A DNA stretch of 47,539 bases from Euryarchaeota archaeon UBA443 (GCA_002499195.1 DAKS01000007.1:17468-65006); one strand, 5' to 3'. Positions 8,734-16,853 are shown, numbered from the stretch's first letter. The notes: generated by a model not told the origin, from the letters alone. Translations and numbers: made by a program.

Positions 8734-8961
8734 TCACCAACGACGTTGTTGTCCAAATTGCTGGTTGAATTGTTGCTGATGTTGCATTTGTGCAGCTTGT
8801 TGTGCTTGCTGGTTGCTCATCATCAAAGCGATTTGGCGAATCTGTTCAGCCTCCATTCTAAGGCGCTGGATGAGTTGTTCACCAGGTTGCTGGTTGCCGC
8901 AGAAACGGCAGAATCGCATCCCATCGTGTAGAGATTGTCCACAAGTTACACAGAATGCCAT
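8734..8961 (-). CDS. Small zinc-ribbon protein with glutamine-rich tail
   Basis: A 75-residue protein opening MAFCVTCGQSLHDGMRFCRFCG, two CxxC knuckles forming a compact zinc ribbon. A predicted helix follows, then a tail dominated by glutamine (QQAQQAAQMQHQQQFNQQF) ending in RRW. There is no membrane segment. It is 4 bases upstream of the methyltransferase ATG and 43 bases downstream of an unknown gene, all on the minus strand. Double-knuckle ribbons of this type are common in archaea and usually mediate protein or nucleic acid contacts. Function is unknown. Confidence 0.75.
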   Translation of the reverse strand: MAFCVTCGQSLHDGMRFCRFCGNQQPGEQLIQRLRMEAEQIRQIALMMSNQQAQQAAQMQHQQQFNQQFGQQRRW

Positions 8962-9004
8962 TGTCTCACCTGATTTTTGCTATCTGTCTTCCAATTTGAA
9001 CCTT

Positions 9005-10033
9005 TCATTGGACCGATGTTATCTCCATGAAAACTGGCCATGTTTCGAAACCGACTGCAGCGGCTCGCTCGTTAATGGATTCCCATCGAGGATCATCGAC
9101 CATATCACTAGGTTCAACTCCATTAGCCATCAGTTCTGTGACAAGCGCTCGGAATTCGATTTCAATCTGTGGTGTTTCAACAACAGGTTCGGAAACAACA
9201 TCTTCTGTTTCAACAGGAGTAGTTGGTAAAGGGGCATTCATCTCTTGTAATTCATCTCCAGCAGCCTGCATCTCCTCAAATCCATCGGTCGTCGCTTTAG
9301 TGATCGCATCAGTTACTGATTGAGGGTCATCCGATTCATCTATCTCAATGGCAGGTAGTGGTACAGACTCTTGTGCTGGGATTTCTACATCACTAACCTC
9401 AACGCTCTCTGGTGTTGCAACAGGTGGCTCTTCGACCATTATTGGTTCGGGAGTTGCTGGTTCAGCAGATCTTCCAACGCCAAGGACTTCCGCTTGCTGT
9501 CGAGCTAGTTCAGCAGCCTGTCGACGGGGAAGGCTGACAAAGCATTTGTTTAGAATCGATGTTGGTGGGAACGGTAGATAGTACCGTTCAATCGCTGGAA
9601 GACTCGGATGTCGAAAACAGATCATTGTGATGTTTTCGAAGGCGCGTTGTGCTGGAACATCGACCGAGAACGGGACTGGTTGGACAGAGATCGAACCACG
9701 AACCCACTTCTCTGTGGTCACCATGTGTTGCATCCATGGTCCTAAATCGGACGTCGCAAGATCGAGGAATTCGAACGATGCATCTCTCGGATTCAATCCC
9801 TGTTCTTCGAGTAAATGTGCTTCTGCTCGTGGTCTATGGAATACTCCGATGACGGGTTGTCCGTGTTCGACCATGTCGCCGTGCATCTCGAGAATCTTGC
9901 GTTCTTTGCGCGGACAAATAATCATCACTTGCATACGTAATGCCTCAGGGTCGAAGATGTCGTGCCAGCGTTCCTTAGCCTCGGAGAGGAGACCATCAAT
10001 GGTTGTTCCTGGAATCATCGCCGTTATTCCCAT
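9005..10033 (-). CDS. Unknown protein with acidic low-complexity middle region
   Basis: Not recognised. A 342-residue soluble protein in two parts. Residues 1-180 look folded, with hydrophobic strands such as MQVMIICPRKE and ENITMICFRHPS and a motif MIPGTTIDGLLSEAKERWHD near the start. Residues about 190-290 are rich in Glu, Pro, Val and Thr (EEPPVATPESVEVSDVE) and look disordered. A short predicted helical segment closes the protein (VTELMANGVEPSDMVDDPRW). No signal peptide, membrane segment or metal motif is seen. It starts at ATG 10033, only 4 bases after asd, so it is probably cotranscribed with asd and the zinc-ribbon gene. Confidence 0.75.
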   Translation of the reverse strand: MGITAMIPGTTIDGLLSEAKERWHDIFDPEALRMQVMIICPRKERKILEMHGDMVEHGQPVIGVFHRPRAEAHLLEEQGLNPRDASFEFLDLATSDLGPWMQHMVTTEKWVRGSISVQPVPFSVDVPAQRAFENITMICFRHPSLPAIERYYLPFPPTSILNKCFVSLPRRQAAELARQQAEVLGVGRSAEPATPEPIMVEEPPVATPESVEVSDVEIPAQESVPLPAIEIDESDDPQSVTDAITKATTDGFEEMQAAGDELQEMNAPLPTTPVETEDVVSEPVVETPQIEIEFRALVTELMANGVEPSDMVDDPRWESINERAAAVGFETWPVFMEITSVQ

Positions 10034-10037
10034 GCGC

Positions 10038-11135
10038 TCACGATTCCGATGAAGAAGAGGGGGGATTTAGGTCTACTGATGAAAAAAGATTGTTGTGATG
10101 GGCTAATTCGGCAAGTAATACAACCCCTCCAGCAGCACCCCGTATAGTATTGTGAGACAAGGCTTTGAAGTACACAACGCCACTTTCGACCGTCTTGAGT
10201 TGAACCGTAGTAGTCATACCAGCTTTCAAGTCGAGTGAAGGCTGTACCTCATCGAAAGTCTGACCCATCCAAAGATCACGAGTACGAAGTGGATCTGATT
10301 GAATCAATATCATTGGATATTGTGGCTGGCTTGGAAGAGGATTGATGCGTTCAAGGATCATAGAATCGAGTTCAGATTTAATCGAATCATATGTTGGATT
10401 ATCAGCCAAATGGACTTCAACATTTACAATATGACCATCTTTTTCATCTACTCGCTTGCATTGAACATCCCACTCGATACCATCGATACCGAGAATCTGC
10501 TCTGCTTCTTCGATGATTTTTTCTGCTTCTCCAGGTATTTCTTGTTCGATGGCCTTTGCCTTTTCATCCTCATTATGAAGAAGTTTCCAACCTGCGCCCG
10601 AGAGTGCTTGTTCACTTCGCACAACCACTCTGTTGATGTTGTGATATTGTGAAAGGATCGAAAGTGGATGAAGGACTGGAATCAATGTGCAATTTGTTGC
10701 ACATGCATGCAATGCGCGCTTAGAAGTGGGGCGGATAAGTGCCTCTGGGTTGACATCCGCAACTACGAGTGCCACCTCAGGATGCATACGATAAGCACTT
10801 GCGTTAGAAAATACATGTAAGCCAGCCTCGTTCAAGTTTTTTTCGATATGTAATGCGGGTTGACTGGGTAAAGCACTGAATACAATTTGAGCACCTGCTT
10901 CAATCAATTTCACTGCTAATTTGGGGTCATGTATATCAAAAATTCTGATATCGCTTTGTTGAATAAATTCTGGTCGCTTCTCGTCAAGAAACCAGTCAAT
11001 TTCTGAGAGTTTAGTACCTCCAAGTTGACCTGCTACTGCGGCCAATTCGAACCATGGATGCATCGAAAGCCGTTGTTGCATTCGTTGCGAAACAAGTCCC
11101 GATGCGCCGAGTATTGCAACTCGAACCTTTGGCAT
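10038..11135 (-). CDS. asd: Aspartate-semialdehyde dehydrogenase
   Basis: Reduces aspartyl phosphate to aspartate semialdehyde with NADPH, the branch point to lysine, threonine and methionine. The 365-residue protein starts MPKVRVAILGASGLVSQRM with the Rossmann GxSGxV motif. The archaeal/fungal subtype signature VFSNASAYRM and ADVNPEAL is present. The catalytic Cys is C149 in CATNCTLIP, and the acid/base His is H235 in CKRVDEKDGHIVNV. Length agrees with the archaeal class. A serine-rich tail ends the protein. The gene is divergent from sodN across 91 bases and heads the run with the unknown 342-residue gene. Confidence 0.93.
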   Translation of the reverse strand: MPKVRVAILGASGLVSQRMQQRLSMHPWFELAAVAGQLGGTKLSEIDWFLDEKRPEFIQQSDIRIFDIHDPKLAVKLIEAGAQIVFSALPSQPALHIEKNLNEAGLHVFSNASAYRMHPEVALVVADVNPEALIRPTSKRALHACATNCTLIPVLHPLSILSQYHNINRVVVRSEQALSGAGWKLLHNEDEKAKAIEQEIPGEAEKIIEEAEQILGIDGIEWDVQCKRVDEKDGHIVNVEVHLADNPTYDSIKSELDSMILERINPLPSQPQYPMILIQSDPLRTRDLWMGQTFDEVQPSLDLKAGMTTTVQLKTVESGVVYFKALSHNTIRGAAGGVVLLAELAHHNNLFSSVDLNPPSSSSES

Positions 11136-11190
11136 GGCATCGTCTCAGGCTTCGTCGATTTAGTCCCTTGCTTTGGCAAGTTGCCTCAAA

Positions 11191-11199
11191 GCATATCTT
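11191..11199 (+). promoter_or_regulatory. Possible TATA element upstream of sodN
   Basis: GCATATCTT lies about 32 bases upstream of the sodN ATG at 11227, within the asd/sodN divergent gap. It is a weak match to archaeal TATA elements; spacing would leave a leader of a few bases. A 5-bp inverted repeat (CTTGC...GCAAG, 11167-11180) sits just upstream and may be chance. Confidence 0.3.
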
Positions 11200-11226
11200 C
11201 AAGTGCTCCATATTCAAGGGGTTGTT

Positions 11227-11667
11227 ATGGAGAACACACCTATAATCCAAGCCTTTGCCCATTGTGACGGCCCCTGTGGCGTCTACGACCCTGCTAGTGC
11301 ACGAGTTGCTGCTGAAGCCGTGCAATCAATGACCAAGAAAATGGCAGCTCTAAGCAGTGGAGATGCTGACAAGTCATCTGCCTCATACATCAATACAATG
11401 AGCCGCTATGCAGCAATCAAGGAAGAAGAAGCACAGAAGTGCAAGGACGAACTTCTCGTTCTTTGGACCGACTTCTTCAAACCCCAGCATCTCGAATCAA
11501 ACCCTGATCTCCACACCACCTTCTGGATGGCAGCCAAACTTTGCTCTGCCTGCAAGGTCGAAGTTTCCGAACAGCATGCCCAAGAATTGATGGATGCTGT
11601 TGAAGAGATTCACAACATGTTTTGGGCAACCAAGGGACGAGAGGTCTCTTGGGTTCGTGCAAGTTGA
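11227..11667 (+). CDS. sodN: Nickel superoxide dismutase (precursor)
   Basis: Disproportionates superoxide using a nickel centre held by the mature N-terminus. The precursor is 146 residues. After an 11-residue leader (MENTPIIQAFA) comes the nickel hook HCDGPCGVYDP: H12, C13 and C17 become His1, Cys2 and Cys6 after cleavage. The helical body AARVAAEAVQSM-like region and later KLCSACKVEV are as expected for the family. The ATG at 11227 is chosen because an upstream in-frame ATG at 11173 would give a long leader and place the TATA-like element inside the gene. The next gene, 9 bases downstream, is the matching leader peptidase SodX, which strongly supports the assignment. Confidence 0.95.
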   Translation: MENTPIIQAFAHCDGPCGVYDPASARVAAEAVQSMTKKMAALSSGDADKSSASYINTMSRYAAIKEEEAQKCKDELLVLWTDFFKPQHLESNPDLHTTFWMAAKLCSACKVEVSEQHAQELMDAVEEIHNMFWATKGREVSWVRAS

Positions 11668-11676
11668 GGCGATTCA

Positions 11677-11961
11677 TTGCAATCGATCGCTATAGTCGTT
11701 AACGGCGATAGCATGTGGCCAACGCTAAAAGATGGTGAAACTATCAACGCACTCCCCTATCATGGTCAACCACTTGAAGTCGGTGACATTGTTGTGTTCT
11801 ATGACCCTCGCGATGAATCTAGAATTTGCATCAAACGCCTAAAGCGGATTGAATCTGATGGTTACTTTGTTGAAGGGGATAATCCGGATCCGACCGCTTC
11901 CACCGATTCACACAATTACGGATTGATCGATCAGCGCTTACTCATTGGATTCAAACGCTAG
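11677..11961 (+). CDS. sodX: Nickel-SOD maturation protease SodX (S26 family)
   Basis: Serine/lysine-dyad peptidase that removes the SodN leader so that the new N-terminal His can bind nickel. The 94-residue protein contains the S26 box NGDSMWPTLKDGE (catalytic S12), the lysine box ICIKRLKRIE (K53) and the ribbon EGDNPDPTASTDS followed by YGLI, as in signal peptidases and LexA-like proteases. Unlike signal peptidase I it has no membrane anchor, which is characteristic of SodX. The start is TTG at 11677; a stop codon lies immediately upstream in frame and the first ATG falls inside the active-site box. The last 24 bases overlap the convergent glycosyltransferase gene. Confidence 0.92.
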   Translation: MQSIAIVVNGDSMWPTLKDGETINALPYHGQPLEVGDIVVFYDPRDESRICIKRLKRIESDGYFVEGDNPDPTASTDSHNYGLIDQRLLIGFKR

Positions 11962-12687
11962 TTTACCTTGTCCAAGTTCTTCTTCCACAGGTAGTGGGAA
12001 AAACTTCCTGACCAGAAGTTTCCTTAGAATGGATGACCCATCTCGTAGCGATCCAAGTTTTGCTTCACCAACTCTTGCACTATATGAGACTGGAATATTT
12101 GTCAAAGAGATTCCAGATATTGCGCACTGGGCATACATCTCCGCTTCAATTTCAAAATCCATACTGTTGAGATTCATTCGAAGTAAGGCCTCTCGTTCGA
12201 AGAGCCAATAACCACTGCAGACATCATGAATTTCTACTCCATGAAGAAGGACTGCAGACCATGTAAGGAGATGATTTCCAATCCAATTCATCGGAGACAT
12301 AGCATCCGCTGAGAGAGATTTGTTCAAACGATTCCCAACGATGACATTTCCTTCCTCCAATTGTTCAAGCATTGCAAGCATGTCTTGAGGATCGTAGGTT
12401 CGGTCAGCATCAAACATAACTAATGCATCGTATTTCTGCTTAACGGCGTAATCAAAACCCAATCGAACAGCTTCACCTTTACCTTTACTCGGTTGGACGA
12501 GAACAGTACATCCTGCATCCATAGCGATTTTTTGTGAGTTGTCCGTGCTTTTCCCATCGACAATGATGATCTCAGGATTCCATCCAATCTCCTTGATCGA
12601 TTGATGTGGAATAGTCTTCAACACCACATCCAAACCCTCTGCTTCGTTGAGCACAGGAAGGAGAATCATCAGTCGTTTCACATTCAT
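11938..12687 (-). CDS. Family 2 glycosyltransferase (dolichyl-phosphate sugar synthase type)
   Basis: Soluble GT-A fold glycosyltransferase, 249 residues. The N-terminus MILLPVLNEAEGLDVVL is the usual nucleotide-sugar binding start. IIIVDGKSTDNS and the metal-binding MFDADRTYDP (DxD-like) follow, then VIVGNRL and CSGYWLFERE. No membrane anchor is visible, so it resembles archaeal dolichol-phosphate mannose/glucose synthases in its catalytic domain only. It lies 19 bases downstream of a large GT-C-like membrane protein gene on the same strand, which would fit a pair acting in N-glycan or surface polymer assembly. The 3' end overlaps sodX tail to tail by 24 bases. Confidence 0.88.
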   Translation of the reverse strand: MNVKRLMILLPVLNEAEGLDVVLKTIPHQSIKEIGWNPEIIIVDGKSTDNSQKIAMDAGCTVLVQPSKGKGEAVRLGFDYAVKQKYDALVMFDADRTYDPQDMLAMLEQLEEGNVIVGNRLNKSLSADAMSPMNWIGNHLLTWSAVLLHGVEIHDVCSGYWLFEREALLRMNLNSMDFEIEAEMYAQCAISGISLTNIPVSYSARVGEAKLGSLRDGSSILRKLLVRKFFPLPVEEELGQGKLAFESNE

Positions 12688-12706
12688 TCCTTGAGTTCTC
12701 TACTTT

Positions 12707-15043
12707 TCATGCCTTCGGATTATTTACTCGTTTCAATTCAATATGGTGAATTCTTAACCCCGTTGAATCGATAATTTCTGAACTCCGGCCCGAGAACCCT
12801 AATGGATTAATCCAGAATGTTCCATCTTGAGTCATCTCGATATCAACATCAAGCGTTTGATTGATTTGGACATTGATACATTCATGATTCCAACCAGAAT
12901 TCTTATTCAAGTTCAAGGCTTGGTCATTGACGTTGATTCGATACGAGTTGAAGTCTCCAATTTGTTCATACAAGAAGCAGACATTGTGCAGACCCTGAAC
13001 ATTCACATCATCGACGACATTCTCCCATGAATAAGTTCCCTTTCGGTCGAGGACAATTCGGTATTCACCTCGGTCCAAAGGATCGTTGAATCGATGATTT
13101 CGCCATGGATCTTGTTCCATATTACATCCTTTCATCACCTCACATGTCGTTGTATTGAGTGCGACTGCAAAGGTAACATGCGATGGAGATGGTTCATCCC
13201 ATAATTTCCAATATCTCGCACCTTGGAAGGATTGCTCCATACTCCAATAAGGAGAGGGTCCTAATGTCAAAGCAATGGTTCCGATTGGACTCGAAACAGC
13301 ATAACCGATGTTGAGTGCCCGCAATGTCTGTACATCATCCATGCGAATCGCTGTTGTGGCTGTAGATTGGATTGTCTCATCCAATGTAAGCAGACCCAAT
13401 GTCGGAATACTGCTTGTTTGAATCGATGCGTCAAATGCATAACTGTGCCCCCAATGTACGTTCTCAGTGTACACATATTTGTCAGGAGGATACGCTATGA
13501 GATATTCACGGAGTTCACCATCGCCTGAGGTTGTCGCATGAAGTTCGTCATGGTTTGAAAGATTCGTTAGTAGTCCAACACTCATAATCGAACCCAACAT
13601 GAGAATAACGAGGAAAACTGCACTCTGGATAGGTCGAAAGAAAGGATCCATTTCCAATCCAAACCATGAACTTGAATCATCGACGGTAGTGAAGGAGGTT
13701 GAACGACTTGCAAGCAATCCAACCATAACAGCAAGAGGGATGTGATAAGCATGCAACGCCATGGAGTAGAGCGTGTAAGATAGGAGACTTAGGACCTGAA
13801 CATTAGCTAAACCTTCGATGAGATGAATAAAGGAAAGCAACCACAGAGAGAGAAACCATATCGAGAGTAAACGAATTTCAAGACTGGTTCTGCCCAAGTA
13901 AACCGAAACGCCAGCAAATAACATCAACGGCCCATTGAACATGAGCATTGGTTTACCACCCTGCCAACCGTATTCTGCGAAGACAGGTTCACTTAACATT
14001 CGAGGCGCAAAAAAGATGAGGGCGATGACAAACATGGAACTGATGATGATTATTGAGGTAAGGAAAATCGGTTTTCTTTGTGCCTTTTCATCATCCGAAA
14101 GTCGTTCCCGAGTCAACAAACTTGCTAAGAGAAGGGCAGCTAGATAGATCGCCCCAGTTGGATGGATAAGTACAGCACAAAATGCGAGAAATACGAATGC
14201 AGTAATGTGGTAGCGCAACGATTGTTGCAGAGGGCGAAGGACGATGAGCAGCCCAACGATCAACCCCAATTGACTTGCAACAGTAGGGTAGCCTGAATCA
14301 AACACCTTTGCAAACAGGGCAAAAGAAGCTCCCATAGCAAGGACACTGGAAGCACCTGCACCTAGGCGGTCCATGCTTCCCCATACGCCGAGCATGATGG
14401 CGAAGAGCGAAAGGTGTCCAAGGATTAGAATAACTTGTTCAATCGGCGCATCGGTGATATGTACTGCCCATGCCAATACGGTGGGGAATGCAGGAGGGTA
14501 GGTCCAAAGACCAATATTTGGAGGGCGAACCTCAAAGTTTCCATTTTGCCCAACATTGCTTGCAAGTGTGCTAAATCCGATCCAATCGACTCCGAAGGGG
14601 CGGTCGAACATTACGATGGGTACCAAGGTTAGCAAGCAGAAACAACCGGCTATAATTTGCACTGTTGGATTTCGATTATTTTGAAACCATTGTTGTGCAG
14701 AAACCTCTTGTTCGATTTCAGGCTCTGATTCACTGAGAACAAGACCATGGATTGCAGCCTCCATTTTTTGCCATCGCGTGTAGGTTGTTCTCTCAACATG
14801 GACTTTACGAAACAAGAATGAGATAGAGAGAATATTCACGAGGATAAGAACAATACTGAGATTGGCAATACTCCAGAATTGTATAACGAATAGAAGTCCA
14901 GAGATTCCAAACATAGCAAGCAGGCCAATTGGAAAGCATAACAGGGATTTACGGAATGTATCTGCGGATGCATCGAGGATGCGTAAGAGCGCAAGCCCAG
15001 GGGCAATTGTAGGAAGTAGAATCGCTAGCACCACCTCCCACAT
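12707..15043 (-). CDS. Large polytopic membrane protein, possible GT-C glycosyltransferase
   Basis: A 778-residue membrane protein beginning MWEVVLAILLPTIAPGLALL. The first 500 residues contain about a dozen hydrophobic segments. An external loop after the fourth region contains FDRPFGVDWIGFSTL and YPPAFPTVLAWAVH, reminiscent of the acidic first loop of lipid-linked-sugar glycosyltransferases. The last 280 residues form a predicted external globular domain with several Cys (CEVMKGCNMEQ) and Asn-X-Ser/Thr sequons. Coupled with the downstream family 2 glycosyltransferase it probably acts in surface glycosylation. The family assignment rests on topology and loop character, not on a firm motif. 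Divergent from the M23 gene across 72 bases containing a perfect inverted repeat. Confidence 0.7.
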   Translation of the reverse strand: MWEVVLAILLPTIAPGLALLRILDASADTFRKSLLCFPIGLLAMFGISGLLFVIQFWSIANLSIVLILVNILSISFLFRKVHVERTTYTRWQKMEAAIHGLVLSESEPEIEQEVSAQQWFQNNRNPTVQIIAGCFCLLTLVPIVMFDRPFGVDWIGFSTLASNVGQNGNFEVRPPNIGLWTYPPAFPTVLAWAVHITDAPIEQVILILGHLSLFAIMLGVWGSMDRLGAGASSVLAMGASFALFAKVFDSGYPTVASQLGLIVGLLIVLRPLQQSLRYHITAFVFLAFCAVLIHPTGAIYLAALLLASLLTRERLSDDEKAQRKPIFLTSIIIISSMFVIALIFFAPRMLSEPVFAEYGWQGGKPMLMFNGPLMLFAGVSVYLGRTSLEIRLLSIWFLSLWLLSFIHLIEGLANVQVLSLLSYTLYSMALHAYHIPLAVMVGLLASRSTSFTTVDDSSSWFGLEMDPFFRPIQSAVFLVILMLGSIMSVGLLTNLSNHDELHATTSGDGELREYLIAYPPDKYVYTENVHWGHSYAFDASIQTSSIPTLGLLTLDETIQSTATTAIRMDDVQTLRALNIGYAVSSPIGTIALTLGPSPYWSMEQSFQGARYWKLWDEPSPSHVTFAVALNTTTCEVMKGCNMEQDPWRNHRFNDPLDRGEYRIVLDRKGTYSWENVVDDVNVQGLHNVCFLYEQIGDFNSYRINVNDQALNLNKNSGWNHECINVQINQTLDVDIEMTQDGTFWINPLGFSGRSSEIIDSTGLRIHHIELKRVNNPKA

Positions 15044-15072
15044 GCTTACTTGCTTGCGAATACATCACATCA

Positions 15073-15088
15073 AGTTCATCCATGAACT
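15073..15088. promoter_or_regulatory. Perfect inverted repeat in divergent intergenic region
   Basis: AGTTCAT-CC-ATGAACT has 7-bp arms and a 2-base spacer. It lies 30 bases from the membrane-protein ATG (15043, minus) and 27 bases from the M23 ATG (15116, plus), a position where a dimeric regulator could control both genes. Candidate operator only. Confidence 0.4.
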
Positions 15089-15115
15089 CTTAGAGGTGAA
15101 TCCCTTCTTCGGTCC

Positions 15116-15730
15116 ATGTGGGGTTCGCCAGATTTGGCAGGAACAGGTGACAACCTTTTCCATCCAATCGTTCAGGTTCCTGAGGACTATTGGGTCCTTG
15201 ACCTACAAAAACCGCAAAGTGACTGGAATCAATATTATGATTTTACAATCGGCCGTTATGATGAAGACCGGAAAGGAATGTACACGCAAGCATTGTTCGG
15301 TGGTGAACGCACCATCCATGTCGGTCTCGATATTGGTGGACCGGTCCACACACCGATCTTTGCATTCGAGGACGGAACGATCCACAGTTTTGCAGATAAT
15401 GATGAGGATGGTTCGTATGGACCAACCATCATTACAGAACATAGGATTCCGATTGAGGGAGTGGAACAAATGCTATGGGTCCTTCATGGGCATCTTTCAC
15501 GCAATTCATTAGAGGGGCTTGAAGTCGGAGCGCGTATTAGCAAAGGTGAACAGATTGGGTCGATGGGTGCAGAGCATGAAAATGGAGGTTGGCCTCCACA
15601 TGTCCATATCCAATTGACCTTTGTTGAACCTACGGAACCAGACCTAGAGGGTGTCGTCGCACCTCACAATCGAGATGAGGCTTTACAGCGATATCCAGAC
15701 CCAAGGAATCTCCTTGGCCGATTATATTGA
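15116..15730 (+). CDS. M23-family metallopeptidase (LytM/lysostaphin fold)
   Basis: Zinc peptidase-like protein of 204 residues. The zinc ligand motifs are HVGLDIGGP (H68, D72), HGHLSRNSL (H124, H126) and PPHVHIQL (H162, H164), giving the complete M23 set. The closest remembered relatives are the M23 domains found in bacterial aminotransferase/kinase fusion proteins, which share the GDYGPTII- and ENGGWPPH-like blocks. There is no signal peptide or membrane segment, so it is predicted to be cytoplasmic. The organism should lack murein, so the substrate is probably not peptidoglycan. The end overlaps the convergent PGI/PMI gene by 9 bases. Confidence 0.88.
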   Translation: MWGSPDLAGTGDNLFHPIVQVPEDYWVLDLQKPQSDWNQYYDFTIGRYDEDRKGMYTQALFGGERTIHVGLDIGGPVHTPIFAFEDGTIHSFADNDEDGSYGPTIITEHRIPIEGVEQMLWVLHGHLSRNSLEGLEVGARISKGEQIGSMGAEHENGGWPPHVHIQLTFVEPTEPDLEGVVAPHNRDEALQRYPDPRNLLGRLY

Positions 15731-16819
15731 TGCATCATCTGCAAGATAGGCTTTCAGAGCTTGAATAGGTCGAATCGCTGCAGGATCTTTTCCATGTAGG
15801 AACGCTAGGGCAATGGTCAACCAATCCATGACGATGCAATGGTGTAGAAGAACTTCAAGCAGGGACGCGCCTTCTCCATGAATCCTCCAAGCATAATCGG
15901 TAGGAGTATGTTCGATCATCCAATCGATTCGGCTACCAACTCGTTCATGCATTCCATCCCATGTCAAAAACAGGGTTGCTTGGTCTTCGCGTGCAGGATC
16001 AGCATCTTCTGAAACGCCTCCCCATGCCACAATTTCATTGTGATTCATTTCAGGAACTACACCGATTCTAGCAAATCGTCCTGAGTTCTCGTTCAATTGG
16101 TTCTTGAAGCGAATCAATGCTGGTTGCATCTCTGTAGGGCCAAGCAACGAAAGGGGATGTTCCTTCAGTGCGATTGCAAGGTCGAGAAGTGGAATGCCTG
16201 AAGACTTTCGAAAATCGTTGGTTTTGCAAGCGTATTCGAGTCGAACAAGCATTGCTTCGCGCTCATCTTCGGGTTGTTGAGGAATAAATCCAAGATGTTC
16301 AATAAGAGCGAGTTGCCGTGAAAAAAGATGGCCAAAAGCTGTTCGTGGAGGTTGGCCACCTATTGATGGAATCAAGTAACAGTTTTCATACAATTCACAA
16401 AGACCTGCTAAAACACCACCAGTTGCGATAATGACAGCCGTAGCACCTTGTTTTAGTGCGGATTCAGTAGCTGCAACCGTCTCTTCAGTATTACCACTGT
16501 GCGAGGTTGCGAGAACCAACCAATCCGAGGTCCACCATGATGGAAGTTCATATCCTCTGTGAACAATGAACGGCTTTGATCCTGAAGCATCTGCGAGTCT
16601 TGCAAGGAAATCTCCTCCCGCAGCAGATCCTCCCATTCCAAAACAAAGCACACCCCTCCATTCGGATGATTTCAGTTCGTTCAGCCAAGGAAGGTGTTCT
16701 TGATTGACGACAGAAAGTCCCTTTTCAATATCTGAAACGAAGGATTCTGTAAAGCCAATCATGCCTTCAGAATCCAACTGTTGAATCAAATCGTCGATGT
16801 TCAACGTATCATCGGCCAT
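15722..16819 (-). CDS. Bifunctional phosphoglucose/phosphomannose isomerase
   Basis: Interconverts glucose-6-P, fructose-6-P and mannose-6-P. The 365-residue protein contains two SIS (sugar isomerase) domains. The first has LCFGMGGSAAGGDFLARL and LATSHSGNTEETVAATESA, the hallmark SYSGNT-like phosphosugar-binding motif. The second, later half includes EMNHNEIVAWGG, the conserved His/Glu region of archaeal PGI/PMI. The start is ATG at 16817-16819. A TATA-like CATATG is about 27 bases upstream and an inverted repeat lies between them. The product feeds glmS (26.2 kb) and surface glycan synthesis. Confidence 0.9.
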   Translation of the reverse strand: MADDTLNIDDLIQQLDSEGMIGFTESFVSDIEKGLSVVNQEHLPWLNELKSSEWRGVLCFGMGGSAAGGDFLARLADASGSKPFIVHRGYELPSWWTSDWLVLATSHSGNTEETVAATESALKQGATAVIIATGGVLAGLCELYENCYLIPSIGGQPPRTAFGHLFSRQLALIEHLGFIPQQPEDEREAMLVRLEYACKTNDFRKSSGIPLLDLAIALKEHPLSLLGPTEMQPALIRFKNQLNENSGRFARIGVVPEMNHNEIVAWGGVSEDADPAREDQATLFLTWDGMHERVGSRIDWMIEHTPTDYAWRIHGEGASLLEVLLHHCIVMDWLTIALAFLHGKDPAAIRPIQALKAYLADDASI

Positions 16820-16828
16820 GGTTCTATG

Positions 16829-16843
16829 GAAGGTTCAACCTTC
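16829..16843. promoter_or_regulatory. Perfect palindrome between TATA element and PGI/PMI start
   Basis: GAAGGTT-C-AACCTTC has 7-bp arms and a 1-base spacer and occupies the space between a TATA-like element and the start codon at 16819. Position fits a repressor operator. It could also be part of a terminator hairpin for the NMD3 transcript, which ends at 16854. Confidence 0.45.
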
Positions 16844-16848
16844 ATATG
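16843..16848 (-). promoter_or_regulatory. Possible TATA element for PGI/PMI
   Basis: CATATG read with following bases as CATATGAAGG on the minus strand, centred 26-27 bases upstream of the ATG at 16819. This gives a leaderless transcript, as at the tbp promoter. Confidence 0.4.
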
Positions 16849-16853
16849 GACTC

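Noticed and set aside
8746..8931. Repetitive CAG/TTG-rich stretch that could look like a microsatellite or array
   Set aside because: It encodes the glutamine-rich tail of the zinc-ribbon protein on the minus strand; units are irregular and there are no spacers as in CRISPR.
11167..11180. CTTGC...GCAAG inverted repeat upstream of sodN as a nickel-regulator operator
   Set aside because: Five-base arms are expected by chance in a gap of this size and no known NikR/Nur box is matched; it is mentioned only in passing.
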